Part shown: positions 44,600 through 53,388 of the stretch, one piece after another | Layout: each line of letters opens with the position of its first letter | Position numbering within the stretch: the first letter of the stretch is position 1 | Assembly (NCBI RefSeq): GCF_013170805.1 | Contig: NZ_CP051293.1 | Span: forward strand, 3,478,001 to 3,542,000 | Direction of reading: 5' to 3' | Origin: Mesorhizobium sp. NZP2077 | GTDB taxonomy: Bacteria > Pseudomonadota > Alphaproteobacteria > Rhizobiales > Rhizobiaceae | Length of the DNA: 64,000 nucleotides | Program-made: the position numbers and the translations under genes | Notes under the pieces: generated by a model | The model's input: only the letters and a program-made list of their open reading frames with translations | Told to the model about the DNA's origin: nothing | Database searches by the model: none

Positions 44600-45913
44600 T
44601 CAGCCCCTCGCAATGGCGTGGAAGAAGGTGCCGCTGACATGGCCGCGCCGGTAGCCGGAGGCGCCGATCGGATTGCCCTGGCCATCGGCGAGGTCGGCCA
44701 AAGGCTCATCATTGCCGGTGGCGGTCATCTGCGCATAGTGAAATTCGTGGCCGCGGATCAGCGCGCCTTGCGCCCCCAGCGGGCAGTCGGCGCGCAGCCG
44801 TGCCTCGCGGTAGCCGAGGTTCATCTTGCGCTTGGCGAAGCTGGTGGAATGGCCGAGCAGGCCGAGCATGCGATGCGTCTCACCCGATGCATCCTCCAGC
44901 GCTTCGCCGAGCACCATGAAGCCGCCGCACTCGCCGTGAATGGGCTTCGTCGCGGCAAATCTTGCCATGCCGGTTTTGAACGTCTCCGCCGCTGCGAGCT
45001 TGCCGGTATGAAGCTCGGGATAGCCGCCGGGCAGCCAGCAGACATCGCAGCTGTCGTCAGGCGCTTCATCGGCAAGCGGCGAGAACGGAACGATTTCCGC
45101 GCCGGCCTTGCGCCAGTAGGCGGCGACATGCGGGTAGAGGAAGGTGAAGGCGGCATCTTCGGCCAGCGCGATGCGTTGGCCTGGCGGCTGCAGCGCGCCG
45201 GCGAAACCGCCGGGCGCCGGGGCGAGGGGCGTTGCCAGCGCCATGATCGCGTCGAGATCGAGCGACTTCTCCGCCATATCAGCCAGCCGGTCGAGATGCG
45301 CCATCAGATCATCATACTCGCCGGCCTGGACGAGGCCGAGATGGCGTTCGGGCAGATTGAGCGTGGGATCGCGTAAAATGGCGCCCACGACGGGCAGGCC
45401 GATCGCCTCGATGGCGTCGCCGGACAGCCGGCGGTGGCGCTCGCTGCCCAGCCGGTTGAGCACGACGCCGGCCATACGGACATCCGGATCGTAGGTGGCA
45501 AACCCCTTGGCGACGGCCGCAGCCGTGGTCGATTGTCCGGACACGTCGAGCACCAGCAGCACCGGCAGGCCGTAGAGCCGGGCGAGGTCGGCGGCAGAGC
45601 CGGTGCGGCCCGGCGCGGCCGGAATGCCGTCGAACAGGCCCATCGCGCTCTCAAGGATGACGAAATCGGTGTCGTCGGCCTGTTGCGCGGCCAGCGCATT
45701 GAGCAGCGACGGAGGCATCGCCCAGCTGTCGAGATTGACGCCGGAAAGCCCGGTGGCGGCAGTATGAAAACCGGGATCGATATAGTCGGGGCCGGATTTG
45801 GCGCCACGCACTTTAAGCCCGCGCCGGGTGAGCGCGCGCAAAATGCCGATGGTGACGCTGGTCTTGCCCGAGCCGGAGCGCGGCGCGCCGATGATGATGG
45901 CGCGGGCGGTCAT
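44600..45913 (-). CDS. cobB: Hydrogenobyrinic acid a,c-diamide synthase
   Basis: 437 residues. ATP- and glutamine-dependent amidation of carboxylates a and c. N-terminal P-loop-like IIIGAPRSGSGKTSVTIGI, then C-terminal class I glutamine amidotransferase domain with HGECGGFMVLGEAL, where Cys is the nucleophile. The final CoBB/CobQ block includes LPGGYPELH. In the aerobic route this acts on hydrogenobyrinate before cobalt insertion by CobN. Overlaps cobA by four bases (ATGA). Confidence 0.95.
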   Translation of the reverse strand: MTARAIIIGAPRSGSGKTSVTIGILRALTRRGLKVRGAKSGPDYIDPGFHTAATGLSGVNLDSWAMPPSLLNALAAQQADDTDFVILESAMGLFDGIPAAPGRTGSAADLARLYGLPVLLVLDVSGQSTTAAAVAKGFATYDPDVRMAGVVLNRLGSERHRRLSGDAIEAIGLPVVGAILRDPTLNLPERHLGLVQAGEYDDLMAHLDRLADMAEKSLDLDAIMALATPLAPAPGGFAGALQPPGQRIALAEDAAFTFLYPHVAAYWRKAGAEIVPFSPLADEAPDDSCDVCWLPGGYPELHTGKLAAAETFKTGMARFAATKPIHGECGGFMVLGEALEDASGETHRMLGLLGHSTSFAKRKMNLGYREARLRADCPLGAQGALIRGHEFHYAQMTATGNDEPLADLADGQGNPIGASGYRRGHVSGTFFHAIARG

Positions 45914-46728
45914 GCCTGCGCCGCCAGTGCCGCGCGCATGGCGACGATGCCGCCGACCACGATCAGCGCCGGCGAGGCAAGGCCTGCGGCGGCTGCTTCC
46001 TCGGCAATGGTGGCGAGCGTCGCAACGACGGTTCGCTCCTGCGGCGTCGTCGCGGCGACGATCACCGCCGCCGGCGTCGATGGCGCCAGCCCGCCGTCGA
46101 GCAATGCGGCTGCGATCAGCGGCAGATTGGCCATGCCCATATAGACGACGACTGGCTGGCCGGTGCGGGCGATCGCCGCCCAGTCGAGGTCGTCATCGGT
46201 GCCGGCGGCATGGCCGGTCGCCAGGATCACCGCCTTGTTGATGCCGCGCATGGTGGCCGGAATGCCGGTCGCGGCCAGCGCGCTGAGGCCCGAGGTCAGG
46301 CCGGGCAAGACCAGGAAGGGGATATCTTCCCGCGCGAGCGCCAGCGCCTCTTCGCCGCCTCGGCCGAAAATATAGGGGTCGCCGCCCTTCAGCCTGACGA
46401 CGCGGCGGCCTTCACGCGCCAATCTGACCAGCAATGCGGTGATGTCGTCCTGCTTCATCGACGGTTTTCCGCCGCGTTTGCCGGCGAAGAACAGCTCGGC
46501 ATTTTCCGCAACCGCGACGACATCGGGCGAAACCAGCGCGTCGTAGACCAGCGCATCTGCCTCGGCCAACGCCGCCAGCACTTCCAGCGTCAGGCAGCCG
46601 GGGTCGCCGGGGCCGGCCCCAGCCAGCCAGACATGGCCCGGCTCAAGCCGGCGCGGCTTGAAGTTCAGCCGCGACAGAGCCTGTTCGAGCGTGGCGTTCT
46701 CGCCGTTGGTTTTGGTGCTGCCGCTCAC
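45910..46728 (-). CDS. cobA: Uroporphyrinogen-III C-methyltransferase (SUMT)
   Basis: 272 residues from GTG 46728, which overlaps the cobM stop as GTGA; longer frames upstream run through cobM and are not genes. Makes precorrin-2 by SAM methylation at C2 and C7. Motifs: [35 protein letters not shown], and [13 protein letters not shown]. An N-terminal ~25 residues ([20 protein letters not shown]) precede the fold, longer than in E. coli CysG domain. Entry enzyme of the corrin path. Confidence 0.95.
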   Translation of the reverse strand: MSGSTKTNGENATLEQALSRLNFKPRRLEPGHVWLAGAGPGDPGCLTLEVLAALAEADALVYDALVSPDVVAVAENAELFFAGKRGGKPSMKQDDITALLVRLAREGRRVVRLKGGDPYIFGRGGEEALALAREDIPFLVLPGLTSGLSALAATGIPATMRGINKAVILATGHAAGTDDDLDWAAIARTGQPVVVYMGMANLPLIAAALLDGGLAPSTPAAVIVAATTPQERTVVATLATIAEEAAAAGLASPALIVVGGIVAMRAALAAQA

Positions 46729-47489
46729 AATCCGTCCCGTCCGCGAAAACGCCGCTGGTAGTGGGCGTCGTACAATGAACTCTCGCCAAAGCCTTCCGCC
46801 GCCAGCGAGCGGCCGACGAAGATGATCGCCGTGCGCTCCATCGGATCGGCGGCGAGCTGTGCCTCGATGGTCGCCAGCGTGCCGGTCAGCACGCGCTCGT
46901 CCGGCCAGGAAGCGCGGAAGACGATCGCCACCGGGCAATCGCCGCCATAGTGCGGTGTCAGTTCAGCGACGACGCGGTCGATGGCGTGGATGGCCAGATG
47001 AATGGCCAGCGTGGCGCCGGTGCGGCCGAAGCCGGCCAGCGTTTCGCCGGGCGGCATCTTTGACGCACGTCCGGAGACGCGGGTCAGCACCAGGCTTTGC
47101 GCGACTTCGGGAATGGTCAGTTCGCGGCGCAGTGCGGCAGCGGCAGCAGCGAAGGAGGGCACGCCCGGCGTCAGAGTGTAAGGGATGCCGTGCTTTTCCA
47201 GCCGGCGGATCTGCTCGGCAACGGCGCTCCACACCGACAGGTCGCCGGAATGCAGGCGGGCGACGTCATGGCCTGATTTGTGGGCGTCGAGGTAGGCGGC
47301 CTCGATCTCGTCGAGCGACATCGGTGCGGTGTCGATCAGTTTCGTCCCTGGCGCGCAATGCTGCAGCAATTCAGGCGCGACGATCGAGCCGGCGTGGAGG
47401 CAGACCGGACAGCTTGCCAGAAGCCTGGCACCGCGCAGCGTGATGAGGTCGGCGGCGCCCGGACCGGCGCCGATGAAATGGACGGTCAT
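46725..47489 (-). CDS. cobM: Precorrin-4 C11-methyltransferase
   Basis: 254 residues. SAM-dependent methylation at C11 giving precorrin-5. Starts [20 protein letters not shown]; further blocks [22 protein letters not shown] and [18 protein letters not shown] are typical of CobM/CbiF. Both ends overlap neighbours by four bases (cobE upstream, cobA downstream), so translation is probably coupled. Full length. Confidence 0.95.
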   Translation of the reverse strand: MTVHFIGAGPGAADLITLRGARLLASCPVCLHAGSIVAPELLQHCAPGTKLIDTAPMSLDEIEAAYLDAHKSGHDVARLHSGDLSVWSAVAEQIRRLEKHGIPYTLTPGVPSFAAAAAALRRELTIPEVAQSLVLTRVSGRASKMPPGETLAGFGRTGATLAIHLAIHAIDRVVAELTPHYGGDCPVAIVFRASWPDERVLTGTLATIEAQLAADPMERTAIIFVGRSLAAEGFGESSLYDAHYQRRFRGRDGL

Positions 47490-47872
47490 TCAGCATCTCC
47501 GCTGATGGCGATGGCACAGGTGACCGGGCCGAGCACAATGCGGGGACCGAGCAGCCTGGCGCCTTTGCTGGCGACCGCAAGGGCGGATGCCTCGGAAACC
47601 GAGGGCGTGCCGGCGAGTTCTTGCGAGAGGCTGGAACTGCTGAGCGTGCCCGGCGAGGCGGCTTGAAGTGCTGCGTCATCGACGATGATGACCGGAAGGT
47701 TGAGCGTGCGGCCAGCGGCAGCGATCGCATCTTCATCCTTCTTGAGCGCGGCGGTTGCCAGGGCCGAAAGAGCCGTCATCGCCAGCCCGTGTGCTGCGAG
47801 AGCGGATTCAATCGCTGCAAGCACCTCTTCAACGCTCACGCCTTTTCGGCTGCCGATGCCCGCGACCATCAT
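47486..47872 (-). CDS. cobE: Cobalamin biosynthesis protein CobE (CbiG C-terminal type)
   Basis: 128 residues from ATG 47872, overlapping the cobL stop (ATGA). A second ATG follows at once. CbiG_C fold markers: [35 protein letters not shown], and C-terminal [22 protein letters not shown] stretch. CobE is required for cobalamin synthesis in Pseudomonas/Rhizobium-type pathways though its step is poorly defined; it binds precorrin-like intermediates by inference from CbiG. Longer open frames upstream only shadow cobL. Confidence 0.85.
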   Translation of the reverse strand: MMVAGIGSRKGVSVEEVLAAIESALAAHGLAMTALSALATAALKKDEDAIAAAGRTLNLPVIIVDDAALQAASPGTLSSSSLSQELAGTPSVSEASALAVASKGARLLGPRIVLGPVTCAIAISGDAE

Positions 47873-49110
47873 GGCTTCACCCAGCTCCACTGCGTGACCG
47901 GCATGGCCGGCCGCCATGCCTGCATCGAGCCGACCGGAGACGCGCGGGAGATGTTGATCCGGGTGAGATCGCCACCGAGTTTCGTGTGCTGCGCGAGAAG
48001 CAGGGCCTCCATCTCCAGCGTCACCGCATTGGCAACCAGGCGGCCGCCTGAGCGCAGCGCCTTGATGGCGGCCTTCAACACGCCGGTGTCGCTGCCGCCG
48101 CCGCCGATGAAGATCGCGTCCGGCGTGTCCAGCCCGGCAAGTGCCTTGGGCGCGCTGCCTTCCACCACGACAAGGCCGGGAACGCCACAGGCAGCGGCGT
48201 TGCGACCAATGCGGGCGGCGCGGATCGGGTCGGCTTCGATGGCAATAGTGCGCATCAGGGGGTGGGCCAGCATCCATTCGATGCCGATGGAGCCGGAGCC
48301 GGCGCCGATATCCCACAGCAATTCGCCGCGCCTCGGCGCCAGCGCCGACAGGGTGATGGCGCGGATTTCGCGCTTGGTGATCTGGCCATCATGATCGAAC
48401 AGATGATCGGCAAGGCCTACCGTGAGCGGCAGCACGCGCGCCTGAGGGTTCGAATCAATCTCGATCGCCAGCACGTTGAGCGGATTGATGTTTTCCAGAT
48501 CGAAGGCATCAGCGCGGACGGTGCGCTGCGCTTCCTTTGGCCCGCCAAGAGCCTCCAGGACCGTCAGCCGTGAGGCGCCGAAATCGAGTTCGGTGAGCAG
48601 ACGGGCAATTGCCGCTGGCGCTTCGGCATCCGACGTCAATGCCAGGATGCGCGCATTCGGCTGCAGCAGCGGACGGATCAGGTCGAGCGGACGGCCATGC
48701 AGCGAGATCGTCTCGATGTCCTGCAGCGCCCAGCCCAGGCGGGCGGCCGCCAGCGAAATGGCTGACGGCGCAGGGATGACATGCATCGCCTGTGGCTTCA
48801 CTTTGCGGGCGAGGGTCGCGCCGACCCCGTGGAAGAAGGGATCGCCGGAGGCGAGCACGCAGACTTTGCTGCCGGCAAGCGCCAACACGTCGCTCATTCC
48901 CGCATCGAAAGGGACCGGCCAGGGGCAGGGCTTGCCGTTGGCGAAGGATGCGACCAGCGCCAGATGCCGCTTGCCGCCAAAGATGAACTCTGCTTCGGCG
49001 ATCCGCTGCTTGGCCTCGTCACCGAGACCCGCTAAACCGTCCTCGCCGATGCCGACGATTGTGAGCCATCGTGAGTTGAGCTCGGCACCGCGCGGACCCT
49101 CAGCAGGCAT
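47869..49110 (-). CDS. cobL: Precorrin-6Y C5,15-methyltransferase (decarboxylating)
   Basis: 413 residues from ATG 49110. Two fused domains: N-terminal methyltransferase (LTIVGIGEDGLAGLGDEAK, VCVLASGDPFFHGVGATLAR) of CbiE type and a C-terminal Rossmann methyltransferase (LLWDIGAGSGSIGIEWML) of CbiT type. Converts precorrin-6B to precorrin-8X with two methylations and loss of the C12 acetate carboxyl. Its start codon is separated by one base from the divergent cobK start. First of the second minus-strand cob group. Confidence 0.95.
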   Translation of the reverse strand: MPAEGPRGAELNSRWLTIVGIGEDGLAGLGDEAKQRIAEAEFIFGGKRHLALVASFANGKPCPWPVPFDAGMSDVLALAGSKVCVLASGDPFFHGVGATLARKVKPQAMHVIPAPSAISLAAARLGWALQDIETISLHGRPLDLIRPLLQPNARILALTSDAEAPAAIARLLTELDFGASRLTVLEALGGPKEAQRTVRADAFDLENINPLNVLAIEIDSNPQARVLPLTVGLADHLFDHDGQITKREIRAITLSALAPRRGELLWDIGAGSGSIGIEWMLAHPLMRTIAIEADPIRAARIGRNAAACGVPGLVVVEGSAPKALAGLDTPDAIFIGGGGSDTGVLKAAIKALRSGGRLVANAVTLEMEALLLAQHTKLGGDLTRINISRASPVGSMQAWRPAMPVTQWSWVKP

Positions 49111-49111
49111 G

Positions 49112-49894
49112 ATGACCCACCGCATTCTGATCCTCGGCGGCACCACGGAAGCCCGGCAACTGGCCGGAAGGTTGGCCGCGCGTACCGATTGCTCGGTTAG
49201 TCTGTCGCTGGCCGGCCGCACCGAAAACCCGATCGCCCAGAACGTGCCGACAAGGGTCGGCGGTTTTGGTGGTGCTGGCGGGCTGGCGGCCTATCTCAAT
49301 GACATGCGGATCGACCTGCTGATCGATGCCACGCATCCCTATGCGGCGCGGATCTCGGCCAATGCAGCGCAAGCGGCACGCATGGCCGGCGCGCCGATTT
49401 TCGCATTGCGGCGTCCCGGCTGGGAGCCTGTCGAAGGCGACCGCTGGACTCAGGTTGATGCGGTCGGCGAGGCCGTGCAAGCGCTTGGCGCCAAGCCGCG
49501 CCGCGTTTTCCTGGCGTTCGGTAGGCAAGAGGTCGCCGCGTTCGAGGCCGCACCCCAGCACCACTATCTCATCCGCAGCGTCGATGCGGTCGAGCCGAAG
49601 CTGGCCGTTGCCGACGCTGACTATCTGCTGGCGCGCGGGCCGTTCCTTGAGACGGACGAACGCGTCTTGCTCGAAAACCATCGCATCGATGTCGTCGTGT
49701 CGAAGAACAGCGGCGGCGCCGCTACCTATGGCAAGATTGCCGCGGCGCGGGCGCTGGGCATCGAGGTGGTCATGGTGCGCAGGCCGGCCTTGCCGGACGT
49801 GCCTTCGGCTGAAACCGTCGAAGCGCTGGCCGCGCTTATTGATCAACTTGGGGTCGATCATTTTGTCGAGCCCGCTGCCGAACGCGGCGTGTAG
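49112..49894 (+). CDS. cobK: Precorrin-6A reductase
   Basis: 260 residues from ATG 49112. NADPH-dependent reduction of precorrin-6A to 6B. N-terminal nucleotide-binding HRILILGGTTEARQLAGRL, then LIDATHPYAARISANAAQAA and C-terminal VVSKNSGGAATYGKIAAARALG. The only cob gene on the plus strand: its start is one base from cobL's and its 3' end overlaps cobJ by 37 bases. It lies antisense in the gap between cobJ and cobL, so its transcript faces readthrough from the riboswitch operon. Similar cobK orientation is, as I recall, seen in other Rhizobiales. Confidence 0.95.
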   Translation: MTHRILILGGTTEARQLAGRLAARTDCSVSLSLAGRTENPIAQNVPTRVGGFGGAGGLAAYLNDMRIDLLIDATHPYAARISANAAQAARMAGAPIFALRRPGWEPVEGDRWTQVDAVGEAVQALGAKPRRVFLAFGRQEVAAFEAAPQHHYLIRSVDAVEPKLAVADADYLLARGPFLETDERVLLENHRIDVVVSKNSGGAATYGKIAAARALGIEVVMVRRPALPDVPSAETVEALAALIDQLGVDHFVEPAAERGV

Positions 49895-50622
49895 ACCAGC
49901 GCCGGTCTATCGCCACGCTTGATGATCCGGGTTTCCGGCGAGCCGATGATGATGCAGGTCGCCATGTCGGCCTTTTGCGCGTCGACGTCGGCCAGCAGGA
50001 ACACCTCGATGCGTTCGTCCGGCCGGCCGGCGGCGCGGCCGAAGATGACCGGCGTGGTGCCGGGCAGGATTGCGGTCAGGCACTCGAAGGCGCGGCCTAG
50101 CTGCCAGGGGCGGGCCTTGCTGATCGGGTTGTAGAGCGCGATGACGAAGCCGGCGCCGGCCGCAGCCAAGAGGCGCAGTTCGATCAGGTCCCATGGCTTC
50201 AGATTGTCGGACAGGGAGATGGCGCAGAAATCGTGGCCGAGCGGCGCGCCGATGCGGGCGGCAACCGCGAGCATGGCGGTGATGCCCGGCACAACGGCGA
50301 TATCGACCGCACGCCATTCGGCGGGACCAGCCTCGATCGCCTCGCAGACGGCGGCGGCCATGGCGAAGACGCCGGGATCGCCACCCGAAACCACGGCGAC
50401 GTCATGGCCCTCGGCCGCCTTGATCAAGGCATCCTTGGAGCGGGCGAGCTCCTCGCGATTGTCTGAGGCGACGCGGGTCTGGTCCGGGCGCAGCTCCAGC
50501 CGGTCGAGATAGGGTTTGTAGCCATAGAAGAATTTCGCTTCCGCGACGGCGCGGCTGGCCTCCGGCGTGACCTGATCGGCATTGCCAGGCCCGAGGCCGA
50601 TGACGGTGATACGGCCGCTCAT
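49858..50622 (-). CDS. cobJ: Precorrin-3B C17-methyltransferase
   Basis: 254 residues. Ring contraction and C17 methylation, giving precorrin-4. Starts SGRITVIGLGPGNADQVTPEA; VVSGGDPGVFAMAAAVCEAIE and VIALYNPISKARPWQL fit the CobJ/CbiH family. Overlaps cobI (ATGA) upstream and cobK (37 bases, opposite strand) downstream. Last gene of the riboswitch-proximal group. Full length. Confidence 0.95.
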   Translation of the reverse strand: MSGRITVIGLGPGNADQVTPEASRAVAEAKFFYGYKPYLDRLELRPDQTRVASDNREELARSKDALIKAAEGHDVAVVSGGDPGVFAMAAAVCEAIEAGPAEWRAVDIAVVPGITAMLAVAARIGAPLGHDFCAISLSDNLKPWDLIELRLLAAAGAGFVIALYNPISKARPWQLGRAFECLTAILPGTTPVIFGRAAGRPDERIEVFLLADVDAQKADMATCIIIGSPETRIIKRGDRPALVYTPRSAAGSTK

Positions 50623-51377
50623 GCCTGCGCCCCCAGCACGCCGGGCCGGCCGGACCAGCCGGCGACCAGCACAATGGCGAAGTAGGGCGCCTTGTCGTCC
50701 TGTTTGTCGGCAAGCTTCATCGACACGCTGCCGGCCATGGTGCCGCGCTCAACATAGATGGCGCGCGTCAGCTTGCCGGTCGCTTCCAGCGCCCGCCTGA
50801 TCTTCGGCAGGTTGCGGCCGACCTTCATGATGACGGCGGCATCGGTGTCGGCGAGGCGACGCGTCAGTTCGAACTCGCTCATCGTGCCGGGCAAAACCGT
50901 CAGCACGTCGTCACCCTGGACGATCGGTAAACCGGTCTGCGACCAGCAGCCGGACATTGCGGTGACACCGGGAATGACTTCCGTGGGGAAACGATGAGCG
51001 AGGCGCACATGCAGATGCATGTAGGAGCCGTAGAAAAGCGGGTCGCCTTCGGACAGAACCGCTACCATCCTGCCGGCTTCGAGATGTTCGGCGACCTTCT
51101 CGGCCGACTCTTCATAGAAGCCTGTGATCTGCGAGCGGTAGTCGTCGTGGCCCTTGTCGATTTCGGTGGTCACAGGATAGAGCAGTGGCAGTTCCAGCAT
51201 GTCCGGCCGGAAGCGCGCTTCGACGATGGCGCGGGCATTGCTGTTGTTGCCGCGCTTGGCGAAATAGGCGACGACATCGGCTTCGGCCAAGGCCCGCGCG
51301 GCCTTGAGCGTCAACAGTTCGGGGTCGCCGGGACCGGTGCCGACGCCGACAAGCCTTCCTTTGGGAAGCGCGTTCAC
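50619..51377 (-). CDS. cobI: Precorrin-2 C20-methyltransferase
   Basis: 252 residues from GTG 51377, overlapping cobH as GTGA; the longer frame to 51638 only shadows cobH. SAM-dependent methylation of precorrin-2 at C20. Family blocks: LVGVGTGPGDPELLTLKAARAL, VLSEGDPLFYGSYMHLH, IPGVTAMSGCWSQTGLP. It acts right after CobA and feeds CobG. Full length. Confidence 0.95.
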   Translation of the reverse strand: MNALPKGRLVGVGTGPGDPELLTLKAARALAEADVVAYFAKRGNNSNARAIVEARFRPDMLELPLLYPVTTEIDKGHDDYRSQITGFYEESAEKVAEHLEAGRMVAVLSEGDPLFYGSYMHLHVRLAHRFPTEVIPGVTAMSGCWSQTGLPIVQGDDVLTVLPGTMSEFELTRRLADTDAAVIMKVGRNLPKIRRALEATGKLTRAIYVERGTMAGSVSMKLADKQDDKAPYFAIVLVAGWSGRPGVLGAQA

Positions 51378-52012
51378 AGGCCGGGCCTCGCCAGGGAATT
51401 GAGCGCGGCGGCGGTCATGGCGCTGCCGCCAAGCCGGCCGCGTACGATGGCATAGGGAACGCCATAGGAATTCTCGGCCAGCTGGTCCTTCGATTCGGCG
51501 GCACCGACGAAGCCGACCGGCATGCCGATGATGGCCGCCGGCTTCGGCGCACCATCGCGCAGCTTTTCCAGGAGATAGAACAGTGCGGTCGGTGCATTGC
51601 CGATGGCGACCACCGAACCGGCCATGCGCTCGCCCCACAGGTCGATCGCGGCGGCCGAGCGGGTGTTGCCGATCGCCTTGGCGATGTCATGCGTGCGCGG
51701 GTCGCGCAGCGTGCAGATCACCTCGTTGCCGGCGGGCAGCCTGGCGCGGGTGACGCCATGCGAGACCATCTCCGCGTCACAGAAGATCGGCGCGCCGGCC
51801 GCCAGAGCGGCGCGGGCGGCAGCAACGAAATCAGGTGAAAAAACAAAATGGCTCGACGCTTCGACCTGGCCGCAGGCATGGATCATGCGGATGGCGACAT
51901 CAGCCTCGGCTTCGGAAAAACGCGAGAGGTCGGCCTCGGCGCGGATGATGGCGAAGGAGCGCTCGTAGATCGCCGTGCCGTTGTGAATGTAGTCGTAGGC
52001 GGCCATGCTCAT
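51374..52012 (-). CDS. cobH: Precorrin-8X methylmutase
   Basis: 212 residues. Moves the C11 methyl to C12, giving hydrogenobyrinate. Motifs: IRMIHACGQVEASSHFVFSP (with catalytic His), AGAPIFCDAEMVSHGVTR, and MPVGFVGAAESKDQLAEN. Starts ATG 52012 overlapping the cobG stop. No odd features; full length. Confidence 0.95.
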   Translation of the reverse strand: MSMAAYDYIHNGTAIYERSFAIIRAEADLSRFSEAEADVAIRMIHACGQVEASSHFVFSPDFVAAARAALAAGAPIFCDAEMVSHGVTRARLPAGNEVICTLRDPRTHDIAKAIGNTRSAAAIDLWGERMAGSVVAIGNAPTALFYLLEKLRDGAPKPAAIIGMPVGFVGAAESKDQLAENSYGVPYAIVRGRLGGSAMTAAALNSLARPGL

Positions 52013-53388
52013 TTCCGTTTTTCACTTTGGGCCTGTCGGTAAGCCTCGGCGATTGCTGCCGGCCCGAGCCTTGTCAGGCAAGCGGCGGCGGTTTCGCCTT
52101 CAAATCGTGCGCTGCGGATCACGGCAGCAACGCGACTGAAGCCGCGCGCGGCGTCATAGCCCGGCCTGTAGCCGGCAGGAAGGGCCTTTGCCGTCGCGTT
52201 CACGACAAGTCCGGCTCCATTTTCGCCGCCGACGATTGTGAGTGCCGCCGGGCCGGGATGGGCGCAGCCCTTAGCACAGCCGGAAATGTGCAAGGTGAAG
52301 TCGAGGATGTCGGCATTTTCAGCGGCAATCGTTTCGGCGATGTCGCGCGTGGCGATGCGGCCGGAAGCGCAGGCCGGCGTGCCGGGGCACGCGGCGATGC
52401 GCGTGCGCGGGTCGGTGGGAGAGGTGACGAAGCCGAGGGTGGCGGCGGTTTGTTGGAGGGGCTCGTTGGCGGTTGCCGGTTGGCCAAGGAAGAGCAGAGC
52501 GCGGCCTGGGGCGAGGCGGATTTCGGTGGTGCCGAAGGCGAGGGCGCTTTGGGCGAGGGCGATAATTTTGTCGGCTGGCATGCTGCCGTAGGGGAGACCG
52601 ATGCCGAGGGCGAAAGTGTCGCCGGCTAAGGGGAAAAGGCCGATAGGTTTGCGCGGGGCGCCCCCCTCTGTCCTGCCGGAGGAGGGCGCCTCGCGCAAAC
52701 TTGTCAGGTATAGCCAACCGGCGAGAGACGCCAATTGCCGTTCCGACAAATCACGCGCATGGGCGTCGCGGCCCTTCTCGGCAACCATTCGGAGAGCAGC
52801 GACAGTGATGTCGCGCGCTGCATTGTCATCAACCGTCGCAAGCAGTTTCGCGCTTTGGCCGTCCACAGCGACAGATACAGTCCATAGAACGCCTTCGTTG
52901 CTCTGCACCGCCGTCAGCCGCACATCGGCCGTCACCGCATCCATCGTCAGTTGCCCGCCACCATCCACGACAACCGAAACCTTCGGTCCAAGCCTTGGCG
53001 TCAGCCCTGCGTCCTCGATCGCCACCCTGATCCGCTCCGCCAGCAGCCGGGGATCGGCGATCTCTTGCGGATCGATGCCCGCCAGCGGTCCGGTCTCGAC
53101 CGGCACGCCGGTGCGCACCGCAATGCCAAGTGCATCCACCTCCGCCGCCAGCAGCGCAGCACTTTCCGTTGTCAGACCGCGTATCTGCAAACTACCGCGC
53201 GCGGTGACTTCCATGATGCCGTTGCCATGCCGCAAGGCGGATTCGGCCAGCCCAATCAACAGTTTCGGCGATAAGCCTCCAGAAGAGGGGCCTCCGGCAA
53301 CAGGATTGAGCCGCACCAACAGCCCATCGCCGGTCTGCATCGGCGCCGACAAAGCCGGGCAGGCACCGCGACGCGAGAAGGCGTTCAT
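52009..53388 (-). CDS. cobG: Precorrin-3B synthase (monooxygenase)
   Basis: 459 residues with nitrite/sulfite-reductase-like repeats. The [4Fe-4S] cysteines are in CPGTPACASGR and SGCAKGCAHPG. It inserts an oxygen from O2 at C20 forming the gamma-lactone, the defining aerobic step, so this pathway needs oxygen. Residues ~230-248 (TSLREAPSSGRTEGGAPRKP region) are coded by a palindromic repeat inserted in frame at 52647-52700; conserved domains on both sides look intact. Overlaps cobN and cobH by four bases. Confidence 0.93.
   Translation of the reverse strand: MNAFSRRGACPALSAPMQTGDGLLVRLNPVAGGPSSGGLSPKLLIGLAESALRHGNGIMEVTARGSLQIRGLTTESAALLAAEVDALGIAVRTGVPVETGPLAGIDPQEIADPRLLAERIRVAIEDAGLTPRLGPKVSVVVDGGGQLTMDAVTADVRLTAVQSNEGVLWTVSVAVDGQSAKLLATVDDNAARDITVAALRMVAEKGRDAHARDLSERQLASLAGWLYLTSLREAPSSGRTEGGAPRKPIGLFPLAGDTFALGIGLPYGSMPADKIIALAQSALAFGTTEIRLAPGRALLFLGQPATANEPLQQTAATLGFVTSPTDPRTRIAACPGTPACASGRIATRDIAETIAAENADILDFTLHISGCAKGCAHPGPAALTIVGGENGAGLVVNATAKALPAGYRPGYDAARGFSRVAAVIRSARFEGETAAACLTRLGPAAIAEAYRQAQSEKRK
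52647..52700. repeat. Palindromic repeat inserted in frame in cobG
   Basis: Ends GTTTGCGCG (52647-52655) and CGCGCAAAC (52692-52700) pair, as do GGCGCCC and GGGCGCC inside. The middle CCCCCCTCTGTCCTGC resembles the repeats in cobN at 55336-55492, and the CGCAAAC arm also recurs at that site. Adds about 18 residues without breaking the frame. Confidence 0.7.

Noticed and set aside
43350..44654. 434-codon plus-strand frame opposite cobT-cobS
   Set aside because: Spans two genes on the other strand and lacks a start signal.
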